A stretch of DNA of 47,909 bases from Gammaproteobacteria bacterium (GTDB lineage Bacteria > Pseudomonadota > Gammaproteobacteria > Legionellales > Legionellaceae): the NCBI GenBank assembly GCA_026399205.1, contig JAPLRL010000079.1, positions 1 to 47,909 on the forward strand. The letters are read 5' to 3'. Within the stretch, counting starts at the first letter, position 1. Each line of letters opens with the position of its first letter. A model generated the notes under the pieces. It did not search any database. It was given only the letters and a program-made list of their open reading frames with translations, and was not told the DNA's origin. Positions 24,589 to 33,616 of the stretch are shown piece by piece. Both the position numbers and the translations under genes were made by a program.

Positions 24589-26238
24589 TTACGTATACAC
24601 CGGCTCCCAAATAAATTTCTCCACTGCGGCTTCAAGCTCGGACTCTTTCTGATAAACAGACAACCCCTCTTTGAATGCCGCTTTAGCGACAGCAAAAGCG
24701 ATTTGCTTTGAAACTTCTCGGATGGTATTGAGTCTTGGCAACAGCGGTGCTTTGGGATCAAGCTTAGCAGGAGACATCTCCGCTAAGGTGGTCGCAGCTG
24801 CCATGAACATGCTATCGGATACGCGAGAGGCTTTTGCAGCTAACGCACCTAGGCCTAGCCCTGGGAAAATATATGCATTATTGGTTTGTGCAATCGAGAA
24901 TGTCTCATCACCATATTTCACGGGTGCAAACGGGCTGCCTGTTCCAATGATCGCTCGGCCTTGCGTCCAAGTTAACAGATCATGCGGCGTTGCTTCACAA
25001 TGCGAAGTGGGGTTTGAAAGAGGAAATATAACGGGTCGTTTCACATGAGCGGCCATGTCTTTAATCAGCGGTTCAGTGAAGACACTGGCTTGTCCTGATA
25101 CGCCAATCAATACGGTGGGGTGGATATTGCGGATCACGTCTTCTAGCGACACATGATTTGGATCACTCAGTTTCCAGGTGGAGAACGTATTGGCAGACTT
25201 TGCAAAGGGTTGTTGGAATGGAAAAAGATGGGGTTGAGTGTCTTGAAGGACGCCGCCTCTATCAATTAAGAAAAAACGTTCTCTAGCTTGTGCTTCGGTG
25301 AGACCTTGTTCGCACATGGCCCTCATCATCATGCTGCTAATGCCGCATCCTGCGGAGCCCGCTCCTAAGACCGCAATGCGTTGCTCGGTTAAAGGGAGTT
25401 GTGTGACGTTGATGGCGGCTAATAAAGTCCCCGTGGTGACAGCGGCCGTGCCTTGAATATCATCGTTAAAGGTACAGAGTTGATCGCGATATCGCGCAAG
25501 AATGGGGTTGGCATTTTGTTGGGCAAAATCTTCCCATTGTAGTAAAACATGAGGAAATCTCTCTTTAATTGTAGTTACAAACTGATCAATAAAATCATCA
25601 TACGCTTTGCCTTGAATGCGTTCGTGATGCCAACCAATGTAGAGCGGATCGGCTAGGTGTTTGGGATTATTGGTGCCCACATCAAGCATAATTGGCAGGG
25701 TGGTTGCAGGATGAATGCCTGCACAAGCGGTATACAAGGATAGTTTTCCAATGGGAATGCCCATGCCATTCGCCCCTTGATCACCTAATCCTAAGATGCG
25801 CTCACCATCGGTGACAACAATGGTTTTGATAGAGTCATAGCTAGGATGAGCGAAAAATTCTTTCATGCGATCTTTTAAGGGGTAACTGAGAAAAAGTCCT
25901 CGGGGGTGCCGGTAAATATGGCTAAAATAAACGCAACCAGCGCCCACCGTCGGCGTATAAACGAGGGGCATCATTTCTTCAATGTGCCTAGTGAGTAAGG
26001 CGTAAAACAGCACTTCATTGGTGTCTTGTAGGACTCGTAAATAAATGTGTTTTTCAAGATCGGTATCTTTTTTTAGAATTTGATCATGCGCGCGTCGACA
26101 CTGTTCTTCTAACGTTGATTCATGGGCGGGTAACAGACCATGCAAACCCAGTTTGTCTCGCTCTTGTTGGGTGAAGGCAATGTCTTTGTTTTTGAGTGGG
26201 TTGCGTAGAATCGCGCGACCTTCGGGGGGATTGAGCAT
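24589..26238 (-). CDS. maeA: NAD-dependent malic enzyme
   Basis: The enzyme oxidatively decarboxylates malate to pyruvate. The 549-residue length and the motifs VYTPTVGAGC (near residue 93) and HPRGLFLSYPLKDR identify the large SfcA/MaeA class. VLGAGSAGCGISSMM (near 295) is the dinucleotide-binding site, and IFPLSNPTSHCEATP (near 398) follows later. The start has AGGAG 8 nt upstream on the minus strand. It is divergent from sodB with a 119-nt gap. Confidence 0.93.
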   Translation of the reverse strand: MLNPPEGRAILRNPLKNKDIAFTQQERDKLGLHGLLPAHESTLEEQCRRAHDQILKKDTDLEKHIYLRVLQDTNEVLFYALLTRHIEEMMPLVYTPTVGAGCVYFSHIYRHPRGLFLSYPLKDRMKEFFAHPSYDSIKTIVVTDGERILGLGDQGANGMGIPIGKLSLYTACAGIHPATTLPIMLDVGTNNPKHLADPLYIGWHHERIQGKAYDDFIDQFVTTIKERFPHVLLQWEDFAQQNANPILARYRDQLCTFNDDIQGTAAVTTGTLLAAINVTQLPLTEQRIAVLGAGSAGCGISSMMMRAMCEQGLTEAQARERFFLIDRGGVLQDTQPHLFPFQQPFAKSANTFSTWKLSDPNHVSLEDVIRNIHPTVLIGVSGQASVFTEPLIKDMAAHVKRPVIFPLSNPTSHCEATPHDLLTWTQGRAIIGTGSPFAPVKYGDETFSIAQTNNAYIFPGLGLGALAAKASRVSDSMFMAAATTLAEMSPAKLDPKAPLLPRLNTIREVSKQIAFAVAKAAFKEGLSVYQKESELEAAVEKFIWEPVYT

Positions 26239-26357
26239 GGATAACTCCTGATAGAGATGTTTGATAAACTTTATTCTGATCTGGGTGTATAAACAATAGT
26301 TCAGTGTCTGAGAATGGCGTGCTAGACTATGAATCTCATCAAAAAAAGGACGCTAAC

Positions 26358-26936
26358 ATGACATTTGAACTTCCCGCATTACCCTATTCAATGGGCGCAC
26401 TTGCACCCCATATTTCAGAAGAAACCTTAGAATATCATTACGGAAAACACCATCAAGCTTATGTGAATAATTTAAATAAACTTATTGAGGGCACACCGTT
26501 TGAAAAGGCCTCATTAGAGGATATTATCAGACAAGCGACAGGGCCTTTATTTAATAATGCCGCACAAGTATGGAATCATACTTTTTATTGGCATTGCTTA
26601 TCACCAGACAGTGGGAAAGAACCGGTTGGAGCTATCAAAACCGCTATTGATACAACCTTTGGATCGTTTGCTCAGTTTAAAGAAGAGTTTACTAAAGCAG
26701 CTGCAACCGCATTTGGTTCAGCGTGGACATGGTTAGTTAAAACACAAGCAGGCGAATTAAAAATCGTGACGACGTTTAATGCCGGAACGCCGATGACTGA
26801 GGGAAATCAAGCGTTATTGACGTGTGATGTGTGGGAACATGCTTATTACATTGATTACCGAAATCGCCGCCCAGATTATTTGAATGCGTTTTGGGAGTTG
26901 GTCAACTGGGATTATGTGAATGAGCAGTACGTTTGA
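26358..26936 (+). CDS. sodB: Iron superoxide dismutase
   Basis: The 192-residue enzyme converts superoxide to oxygen and hydrogen peroxide in the cytosol. Family signatures are LPALPYSMGALAPHIS at the N-terminus, HHQAYVNNLN, QVWNHTFYWHCLSP and DVWEHAYYIDY with the metal ligands; AAQ before VWNH and the FGSAWTWLV stretch favour the iron form. An in-frame ATG at 26304 would add 18 residues absent from the family; AAGGA before 26358 supports the start used. The following aminotransferase begins 10 nt after its stop. Confidence 0.95.
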   Translation: MTFELPALPYSMGALAPHISEETLEYHYGKHHQAYVNNLNKLIEGTPFEKASLEDIIRQATGPLFNNAAQVWNHTFYWHCLSPDSGKEPVGAIKTAIDTTFGSFAQFKEEFTKAAATAFGSAWTWLVKTQAGELKIVTTFNAGTPMTEGNQALLTCDVWEHAYYIDYRNRRPDYLNAFWELVNWDYVNEQYV

Positions 26937-26946
26937 AGGAGGTCGC

Positions 26947-28131
26947 ATGGGAGCACGAATTACGACTTATCTTCCCCTCCCGATTGCAATTACCTATGGG
27001 AAAGGCATTTGGGTTTATGACGAGCTTGGAAATTGCTATTTAGACTCCTATAGTGGGATTGCCGTAAACGGATTAGGTCATGCGCATCCCGATATTGTTC
27101 GGACCATTCAAGAGCAGGCCGCTAAGGTTATTCATGTGTCTAACGGCATTCACATTCGTCAACAAGAGGCGTTGGCCGAGCGATTGACTGAGTTGTCGGG
27201 GACAAGCCAAGCTTTTTTTTCGAACTCAGGCGCTGAAGCAAATGAGTCTGCATTTAAACTGGCGCGCTTGTATGGTCATCGGCGAGGGGTGGAAACGCCC
27301 ACGCTGATCGTCATGGAGCAAGCGTTTCATGGTCGAACGCTTGCTGCATTGAGTGCGTCTGGAAGTCGGAAAATTCAGGCGGGGTTTGAGCCTTTGGTGT
27401 CAGGATTTTTGCGTGCGCCTTTTAATGATTTAGAAGCGATTTCTCGAATTGTATCGCATCGAGAAGATGTGGTTGGCGTGATGCTTGAACCTATTCAAGG
27501 CGAGGCTGGGGTGATTCCTGCAGATGAATCTTATTTGCGAGCGCTCGCTACATTTTGTCGAGAAAAAGAGTGGCTATTGATTTTAGATGAAATTCAAACG
27601 GGTAACGGAAGAACCGGGAGTTATTTTGCTTATATGTCGCTCGGGATTCAACCTGATGTGGTGACAACAGCAAAAGGATTGGCTAACGGTATTCCAATCG
27701 GGGCCTGTTTAATTGGCGAGCGTGTTAAAGACTTATTTAAGCCAGGGAATCACGGCTCCACCTTTGGCGGGAATCCGCTGGCTTGTGCAGTTGCGCTGAC
27801 TGTTCTTGATGTGATTGAGCGAGACCAATTATGCCTGCGTGCGCATCAGTTAGGTGTTTTGTTGCAACAGGCGTTACAACAGGCATTCGAAGATGTGCCG
27901 ATGGTACGTGCGATTCGTGGTAAAGGCTTAATGATTGGCATTGAATGCGACAGGCCGCTTGATAAACTAAAAACGGTTGCTCTGAAGCATGGGTTATTGC
28001 TCAATATCACCAATGAGCGGGTGATTCGACTCTTACCTGCACTGATCATGACAGATGAAGAAGCGCATGAATTGGTGGGGCGCTTAGTGCAAACAGTAAA
28101 GGCATTTTTGCTTGACGAGGATGGAGCCTAA
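26947..28131 (+). CDS. Class III aminotransferase, ArgD-like
   Basis: A 394-residue PLP enzyme with the features of acetylornithine/ornithine-type aminotransferases: FFSNSGAEANESAFKLAR (near residue 96), a HGRTLAALSASG motif, LDEIQTGNGRTG (near 218) and the PLP lysine in TTAKGLANGIPIGA (near 244). The start is chosen at ATG 26947, which has a perfect AAGGAGGT site; the upstream ATG at 26920 would overlap sodB. An arginine-pathway role is possible, but no other arg gene is nearby. It abuts an alpha-oxoamine synthase with no gap, so it may serve that pathway instead. Substrate not decided. Confidence 0.85.
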   Translation: MGARITTYLPLPIAITYGKGIWVYDELGNCYLDSYSGIAVNGLGHAHPDIVRTIQEQAAKVIHVSNGIHIRQQEALAERLTELSGTSQAFFSNSGAEANESAFKLARLYGHRRGVETPTLIVMEQAFHGRTLAALSASGSRKIQAGFEPLVSGFLRAPFNDLEAISRIVSHREDVVGVMLEPIQGEAGVIPADESYLRALATFCREKEWLLILDEIQTGNGRTGSYFAYMSLGIQPDVVTTAKGLANGIPIGACLIGERVKDLFKPGNHGSTFGGNPLACAVALTVLDVIERDQLCLRAHQLGVLLQQALQQAFEDVPMVRAIRGKGLMIGIECDRPLDKLKTVALKHGLLLNITNERVIRLLPALIMTDEEAHELVGRLVQTVKAFLLDEDGA

Positions 28132-29352
28132 ATGACGGATGATGTGCAAGACGTGATAGAAAAAGAAAGCGTTTTTAGTCGTTACTCAGACTATGTTCGC
28201 TATCAGTTGCGACGAAAACTGCTAGATAGAGAACAAATCGCCATGCCTTATTTTAAATTAGTCGACGGGATTGCGGGTTCTCGCTTAGTGGTCAATCAAC
28301 GAGAATGCATTAATTATTGCTCTTCTAATTATTTAAATTTAGCTGGGCATGCAAGTGTTTCTCAAGCTGCAAAAGAGGCCATTGATGTGTATGGAACGTC
28401 TGTTTCTGCGAGTCGTCTGGTGGGTGGGGATCGCCCTATTTTGTATCAGTTAGAACGCACACTCAGTACTTTATTACAGGTTGAAGATAGTTTGACATTT
28501 GTCAGTGGCTATACCGCTAATATGTCGACAATTTCCTGTCTTTTTGGCGAAGGGGATTTGGTCGTCTACGATCAGTTATGTCATAACAGCATTATTCAAG
28601 GTGCAAAATTATCAGGTGCAGCCACCCGCTCATTTCGCCACAATGATTGTGAAGCGTTAGATAAATTATTGACAGAGCACCGTGCAAAATATGAACGAGT
28701 ACTGATTGTGATTGAGGGCTTGTATAGCATGGATGGCGATTTACCGCCTTTGCCCGACTTAGTGAATTTAAAAGAAAAGCATGACGCGATTCTCATGGTT
28801 GATGAGGCGCATTCTATTGGGGTGTTGGGTGCACGTGGAGCAGGTGTTCGAGAGCATTTTGGGATAGAAGCCAGCCGTATAGAGATCTACATGGGGGCAC
28901 TGAGTAAAGCGTTTGCTGGGTGTGGCGGGTACATTGCGGGCGATCGTGTTTTAATTGAGTTATTGAAATATCATGCAGCAGGATTTGTTTTTTCAGTAGG
29001 CTTATCGCCAGTGATGGCCGCAACCAGTTTAAAAGCAATGGAGATCATGCAGCAAGAGCCACAGCGGGTCAGGCAATTGCGCGCGAACAGCCAGCTTTTT
29101 TTATCTCTGGCAAAAGCGGCCGGATTAAATACAGGGCTCAGTGAGGGGATCGTCGTGATTCCTGTGTTAGTTTCCAATGATGTGGCGGCTGTGAAATTAT
29201 CTGATCGATTGTTAGCGAAGGGCATTTATGTACAACCGATGATTTATCCTGCAGTAAAGCGATCGCAAGCCAGGTTACGGTTTTTTATTAATGCGGAGCA
29301 TACTGCGGAGGAGATCAAGGCAACTGTGCAGATGATTTGTGATTGCTTGTAG
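28132..29352 (+). CDS. Alpha-oxoamine synthase family enzyme (serine palmitoyltransferase/KBL type)
   Basis: The 406-residue PLP enzyme would condense an amino acid with an acyl-CoA or acyl-ACP, with loss of CO2. Typical motifs are INYCSSNYLNLAGH (near residue 62), SASRLVGGDRPILYQLE, FVSGYTANMSTI, DEAHSIGVLGARGAG (near 224) and the PLP lysine in GALSKAFAGCGGYIAG (near 261). It has an N-terminal extension of about 40 residues, as in SPT-like members. Candidate reactions are 3-ketosphinganine, 2-amino-3-ketobutyrate or 8-amino-7-oxononanoate formation; no bio genes are adjacent. ATG directly follows the aminotransferase stop. The stop codon lies in a palindromic repeat. Confidence 0.85.
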   Translation: MTDDVQDVIEKESVFSRYSDYVRYQLRRKLLDREQIAMPYFKLVDGIAGSRLVVNQRECINYCSSNYLNLAGHASVSQAAKEAIDVYGTSVSASRLVGGDRPILYQLERTLSTLLQVEDSLTFVSGYTANMSTISCLFGEGDLVVYDQLCHNSIIQGAKLSGAATRSFRHNDCEALDKLLTEHRAKYERVLIVIEGLYSMDGDLPPLPDLVNLKEKHDAILMVDEAHSIGVLGARGAGVREHFGIEASRIEIYMGALSKAFAGCGGYIAGDRVLIELLKYHAAGFVFSVGLSPVMAATSLKAMEIMQQEPQRVRQLRANSQLFLSLAKAAGLNTGLSEGIVVIPVLVSNDVAAVKLSDRLLAKGIYVQPMIYPAVKRSQARLRFFINAEHTAEEIKATVQMICDCL

Positions 29353-29405
29353 GTTGGGCCTCGGCCCAACAATGAGATTGGATGTTGGGCCGAGGCCCAA
29401 CCTAC
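29349..29405. repeat. Doubled GTTGGGCC palindrome at the oxoamine synthase stop
   Basis: Two units are inverted to each other: GTAGGTTGGGCCTCGGCCCA (left, from 29349) and TGGGCCGAGGCCCAACCTAC (right, to 29405), 22-bp arms around 13 nt. The TAG stop of the upstream gene lies inside the left arm. Single units occur at 22005 and 40574. Confidence 0.8.
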
Positions 29406-29427
29406 GTCCTTTATAGAGAGCAAACAA

Positions 29428-30048
29428 ATGACAGTCATATACAGACCAGGGACATTAAGAGACATTACACCCATCGCGTCTTATTTGTATCAAGCGACCG
29501 TGGGGATTAGCCATTATTTGTTAGATGGCTTGTTTGAAAAAAACAATGTGCAAGAGATCATTGAATCGGTCGTCGCTGACCGAGACACCAACATGTATTA
29601 CAAAAACACGTTAGTTGCTGAGGTGGATGGAACAATAGAAGCGGTCATGACGATTTATCCGACCAGTATGCATGTGTTGCCTGATGTGTTGTATTCGTAC
29701 TTGAGTGAAGAAAAAATTAAAACCATTACGCCGTTTTTTCGTGAATTGCCGGTCGATGGAAAGTATGTCTATTCTATGGCGTGTAATCCACAGTATACGC
29801 GGCTTAACTTATTTAAAGGGTTAACCATGCGTTGCTTTATTGACGGTAAGCGCGAAGGGTTTAAAGCAGGCTACATGCATGTGCTTGAAAATAACATGAA
29901 ATTTTTAAAATTTTTGAGCAGCCATTTTGAAGTGATAGATAAAATTTCGATTACGCCGCAACCGGAGTTTAATATCCCAGATACGGTGTATTTGTTGAGG
30001 TATGATGTTGATGTGAGGAAGGCCTGTTGGGGGAGAGCGGGCTTATAA
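29428..30048 (+). CDS. GNAT-family acyltransferase-like protein
   Basis: This 206-residue protein begins with IYRPGTLRDI, a typical GNAT start. Residues about 150-168 (MHVLENNMKFLKFLSSHFE) resemble the conserved C-terminal GNAT segment in which an Asn leads a helix. The acceptor substrate cannot be inferred. It is the last of a four-gene run (sodB, aminotransferase, oxoamine synthase, GNAT), separated from the synthase by a palindromic repeat. It converges on rlmB, overlapping its end by 6 bases. A two-component biosynthetic role with the synthase is possible but unproven. Confidence 0.65.
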   Translation: MTVIYRPGTLRDITPIASYLYQATVGISHYLLDGLFEKNNVQEIIESVVADRDTNMYYKNTLVAEVDGTIEAVMTIYPTSMHVLPDVLYSYLSEEKIKTITPFFRELPVDGKYVYSMACNPQYTRLNLFKGLTMRCFIDGKREGFKAGYMHVLENNMKFLKFLSSHFEVIDKISITPQPEFNIPDTVYLLRYDVDVRKACWGRAGL

Positions 30049-30780
30049 CCGCTGTCTCATCACCTCATAAAGGCAAATCCCCGTCGCCACGGACACATTC
30101 AAACTACTGACCTGTCCTTGCATCGGCAGTGAAAATAATTCATCACAACTGTCACGGGTGAGTCGTCTTAATCCGGCGCCTTCAGCGCCCATGATGATTG
30201 CTGTGGGGCCCTTGAAATCCATCTCCCAGAGTGATTTTGTTGCTTCACCGGCCGCACCATAAACCCAAATGCCAAGCGCTTGTAATTGTTTGATGGTTCT
30301 AACCAAATTGGTGACCTGAATACACGGTATTGATTCGACAGCACCAGAGGCGACTTTATGCACGATGGGGCTATCGGTCGATGCGCTTTTGTCTTTAGGT
30401 AGAATCACCATTTGTGCGCCAGCGCCGTCTGCTGCGCGCAGGCATGCGCCTAAATTGTGGGGATCTGTAATGCCATCTAACAGTAAGAGGCACGGTGCGG
30501 GGCTCAGTTGAATCAGATTAGGAAGATCTTGCTCTGTGTAGGCGGGCAGGGGCTCAGTGATGAGGATAACGCCTTGATGGACGATATCACCAAATTTTTG
30601 GTTCAGTGCCTGGTTGGATGCAAAATGAATGGGGACGCGTTTTGCTGTTGCATCTGCTATGAGTGCTTCAAGTCGCGGGTTTAATTTTTCTTCCCTCACC
30701 CATAAGGCCAGACACTGGCGCTTAGGGTGATTAAGGCTTGCATGGACTGCATGGACGCCATAAATAAGGCATTCAGTCAT
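30043..30780 (-). CDS. rlmB: 23S rRNA (guanosine-2251-2'-O) methyltransferase
   Basis: A SPOUT/TrmH-family enzyme of 245 residues. Motifs seen are IYGVHAVHASL at the N-terminus (the L30e-like domain that binds RNA), DPHNLGACLRAADGAGA (near residue 107), IMGAEGAGLRRL (near 195) and SLNVSVATGICLYE (near 222), the knotted SAM-binding core. The start at 30780 overlaps the rnr stop by 8 bases, the same rnr-rlmB order as in E. coli. An upstream in-frame ATG lies inside rnr and is rejected. Confidence 0.93.
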   Translation of the reverse strand: MTECLIYGVHAVHASLNHPKRQCLALWVREEKLNPRLEALIADATAKRVPIHFASNQALNQKFGDIVHQGVILITEPLPAYTEQDLPNLIQLSPAPCLLLLDGITDPHNLGACLRAADGAGAQMVILPKDKSASTDSPIVHKVASGAVESIPCIQVTNLVRTIKQLQALGIWVYGAAGEATKSLWEMDFKGPTAIIMGAEGAGLRRLTRDSCDELFSLPMQGQVSSLNVSVATGICLYEVMRQRL

Positions 30781-32953
30781 GCACGGCCCCTTCGTCGATG
30801 GGGTCAAAATCAATTTTTCGATCATCAAGATTGACTGAGGCGACTAACACCGTCATTTTTTCACCCAGTCGATAAATGTGCCCCCCGCGTTCACCGACCA
30901 GGCGATGTTTGGTTGGGTCAAAGTGATAATAATCACTTTTTAAAGAGGTGATATGGACCAGTCCTTCAACGAAAATTTGGTCTAATTCAATAAATAGCCC
31001 AAATGCTGTGACGCCAGAAATGGTGCCAGTAAACGTTTGGCCTAAGCGATTTTGCATGTATTCGCATTTGAGCCACAGTACGGCATCTCTGGTTGCCTCA
31101 TCCGCACGACGCTCTGTTTGAGAGCTGTGTTTAGCAATGCGGCCGATCTCTGCTTTGGTATAGGCATAAGGGAACGAATTGGAGTGGTCAATGGCATGAG
31201 CCAGTGCTCGATGGATAAGTAAATCAGGATAGCGTCTAATTGGAGACGTAAAATGGGTATAAGCAGGATATGCAAGACCAAAATGCCCATCATTTTGCTC
31301 GATATATTGTGCTTGCTTTAGCGAGCGTAACATGATCATTTCAATCAGTTTTTTCTCAGGCTTTCCCGTTAAATCTTGCAGCGTCTTTTGAAAATCTTTA
31401 GGGGCTGGTTTTTTTCCGCCACCTAATCGCAAGCCGATTTCACTTAAAAATTCGCGAAGTGCAATGATTTTTTCTTCTTCGGGCGCAGGATGAACCCGAT
31501 AAAGCACAGGTAATTCTGTTTTTTCGAGGAATTCTGCAACAGCCACATTGGCAGCTAACATGCACTCTTCAATGAGTCGATGGGCATCGTTGCGAATGAG
31601 GGGGAGAATTTCTTTGATTTTTCGTTGATCATCAAAAATAATCTGCGTTTCGATGGTATCGAAGTCTAAGGCACCGCGCTTTTGTCTGGCCGCGTGTAAG
31701 CAAGGATAGAGTGCAAATAAGGCTTGCAGTGCGGGCCAGAGGGGTTGGTGCTCGGCGTCGGTTTGTTGTTGTTGATACCAAAGCCCGACTTGGGTATAGG
31801 TGAGTCGCGCATGAGAATGAAACACGCCGCGATAAATGTGTGAATGTTTGATTTTTCCTAAGGGAGTAATACACAGCTCTGCGACAAGACACAACCTATC
31901 TACATGAGGATTTAACGAACAAATCCCATTGGATAAAGCCTCAGGTAACATCGGGATGACTTTTCCGGGAAAATAAACGGAGTTGCCGCGTCTAGCTGCT
32001 TCTTTATCGAGTTCTGAGCCAGGTTGAACATAATGGCTGACATCTGCAATAGCAACAAAAAGTCGAAAATCACCTTGCTTGGTACGTTCACAATAGACCG
32101 CATCATCAAAATCTTTTGCATCTGCACCATCGATGGTGACAAATGGGAGGTGCCGCAGATCTTTTCTACCTGTGACGTCAGCTTCTTTGACCTGCATGGG
32201 CACTTTGCTCATTTCATTCAGGACAGCTTCAGGCCATTCCGTGGGAATGTGATGTGCATAGACCGCGATTTCGATTTCCATGCCTGGCGCCATATGGTCG
32301 CCTAAAACATGGATGATTTTTCCAATGGCTTGCTGGCGTTTTTTCGGATAAGAAATAATTTCCACCAAGACGATTTGACCCTCTTTTGCGCCGTTAAATT
32401 CATCGGGCAAAATGGTGATATCTTGGGTCAGGCGTTTGTTATCTGGCATGACAGAGCCAATGCCGTGTTGGATACATAGTTTTCCAACAATATTGGTATT
32501 CGCATGTTCGACGATTTCGTGAATTTTTGCTTCTACTCGGCCTCGTCTGTCTAGACCAATAGGATAAGCAAGGACCAAATCGCCATGCATGACACCGCGC
32601 ATTTCACCAGGAGACAACACCATGTCATCCTCAGCCTGCTCAGGAATCAAAAACCCAAAGCCATCCGGGTGGCCGTGGACACGACCGCGGATCAAGTTGA
32701 TGTGATTTAAGAGGCAAAAGCGGTTTTTTCGATCTTGCATGATTTGTCCATCACGCAGCATGGCTTTTAAACGAAAGCCGAGCGCGTCTTGGTCTTCAGT
32801 TTGCTTGATGTTTAATTTTTCAATCAACTGTTGGCGCGTCATGGGACGCCCAAACTCGGTGAGTGTTTTTAAAATGAACTCTCGACTCGGAATGGGTTGA
32901 GCGTATTTTTCTTTCTCTCGATCGTAGAAAGGATCTGCGTGTTTTTTTGACAC
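30773..32953 (-). CDS. rnr: Ribonuclease R
   Basis: A 3'-5' exoribonuclease that degrades structured RNA and takes part in rRNA and tmRNA quality control. The 726 residues hold an N-terminal winged-helix region (about 20-85), cold-shock domains (about 85-240), the RNB catalytic domain with DGADAKDFDDAVY (275-287) carrying the metal-binding aspartates, and a C-terminal S1 domain (about 640-715). The Lys-rich tail of E. coli RNase R is missing, which explains the shorter length. The start is GTG, preceded by AAGGGGGAT. It forms an operon with rlmB. Confidence 0.95.
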   Translation of the reverse strand: MSKKHADPFYDREKEKYAQPIPSREFILKTLTEFGRPMTRQQLIEKLNIKQTEDQDALGFRLKAMLRDGQIMQDRKNRFCLLNHINLIRGRVHGHPDGFGFLIPEQAEDDMVLSPGEMRGVMHGDLVLAYPIGLDRRGRVEAKIHEIVEHANTNIVGKLCIQHGIGSVMPDNKRLTQDITILPDEFNGAKEGQIVLVEIISYPKKRQQAIGKIIHVLGDHMAPGMEIEIAVYAHHIPTEWPEAVLNEMSKVPMQVKEADVTGRKDLRHLPFVTIDGADAKDFDDAVYCERTKQGDFRLFVAIADVSHYVQPGSELDKEAARRGNSVYFPGKVIPMLPEALSNGICSLNPHVDRLCLVAELCITPLGKIKHSHIYRGVFHSHARLTYTQVGLWYQQQQTDAEHQPLWPALQALFALYPCLHAARQKRGALDFDTIETQIIFDDQRKIKEILPLIRNDAHRLIEECMLAANVAVAEFLEKTELPVLYRVHPAPEEEKIIALREFLSEIGLRLGGGKKPAPKDFQKTLQDLTGKPEKKLIEMIMLRSLKQAQYIEQNDGHFGLAYPAYTHFTSPIRRYPDLLIHRALAHAIDHSNSFPYAYTKAEIGRIAKHSSQTERRADEATRDAVLWLKCEYMQNRLGQTFTGTISGVTAFGLFIELDQIFVEGLVHITSLKSDYYHFDPTKHRLVGERGGHIYRLGEKMTVLVASVNLDDRKIDFDPIDEGAVHD

Positions 32954-32985
32954 GTCATCCCCCTTAAAAATAAATAAACAGGAGA

Positions 32986-33414
32986 TTAGTGTACCACTGA
33001 TTGCGTCTCTTGTGGTAATTGCGGTTGCGAGGTATTTTCAGATAGCCAGATGACCCCAGGTTCATGAGGGGTTGTCATCTTCAACTGGCATACATTCAGC
33101 AGCGTCTGGCAAGGACTTAACTGCTCATGGCCTGGGTAAGACTCGACGCAATTGAGCAATAATTTTTTTTGATCAAACGATAAAACAGACCATTTTCCCG
33201 GCTCAATCCTGCTCGACCAAGCGGAAGAATCCGAAGATTCCTCTTGATGCGCGATGAATACGGTATGAGCGGCGGTATTATGAAATAAAATAAAAACAGG
33301 GTGAGCCGTTTTGAGTGAAATAGCATCGTGGATGGCGATGGGGTCGCAGGAGGGATGGCTCGCTAAGGCGGTGAGGGAGTAGCACAAGAACAGTAATGGC
33401 AAGACAATACGCAT
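32986..33414 (-). CDS. Secreted protein of unknown function upstream of rnr
   Basis: A 142-residue protein with a clear signal peptide (MRIVLPLLFLCYSLTALA, cleavage near residue 18) and four Cys in the mature part (C22, then a C-terminal group near residues 86-109), compatible with disulfides. I do not recognise a family. An in-frame ATG at 33501 would add 29 residues ahead of the signal peptide and is unlikely. It precedes rnr by 32 nt on the same strand and may share its transcript. Confidence 0.6.
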   Translation of the reverse strand: MRIVLPLLFLCYSLTALASHPSCDPIAIHDAISLKTAHPVFILFHNTAAHTVFIAHQEESSDSSAWSSRIEPGKWSVLSFDQKKLLLNCVESYPGHEQLSPCQTLLNVCQLKMTTPHEPGVIWLSENTSQPQLPQETQSVVH

Positions 33415-33513
33415 AAAGAGGAGCTTATGGGGGATGATAAGGCTGAAGCTTAGCATGAATAGCGCTCGATGTATCCGAGCCTTAACGATTGAGCAGGGCA
33501 AGTTCGTCTAAAT

Positions 33514-33535
33514 CCGCAAGCGCAAGCGCTTGCGG
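33514..33535. repeat. Perfect 9-bp hairpin upstream of the PAS-receiver gene
   Basis: CCGCAAGCG and CGCTTGCGG enclose the tetraloop CAAG. It lies about 80 nt before the ATG of the next gene and downstream of no visible terminator T-tract. It could be a leader hairpin or an operator. A nearby CGATGTATCCGAG (33467-33480) recurs at 37515. Confidence 0.45.
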
Positions 33536-33616
33536 CTTGGGTGTATATCCTATGAGGGTGGTGTCGCGTCACCCTCTTTGCTATATTGCATTAATCAGTC
33601 GTTACGGAGAAACAGG

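Noticed and set aside
26304-26357. Upstream ATG start for sodB
   Set aside because: The 18 extra residues are absent from Fe superoxide dismutases, and a ribosome site lies before ATG 26358.
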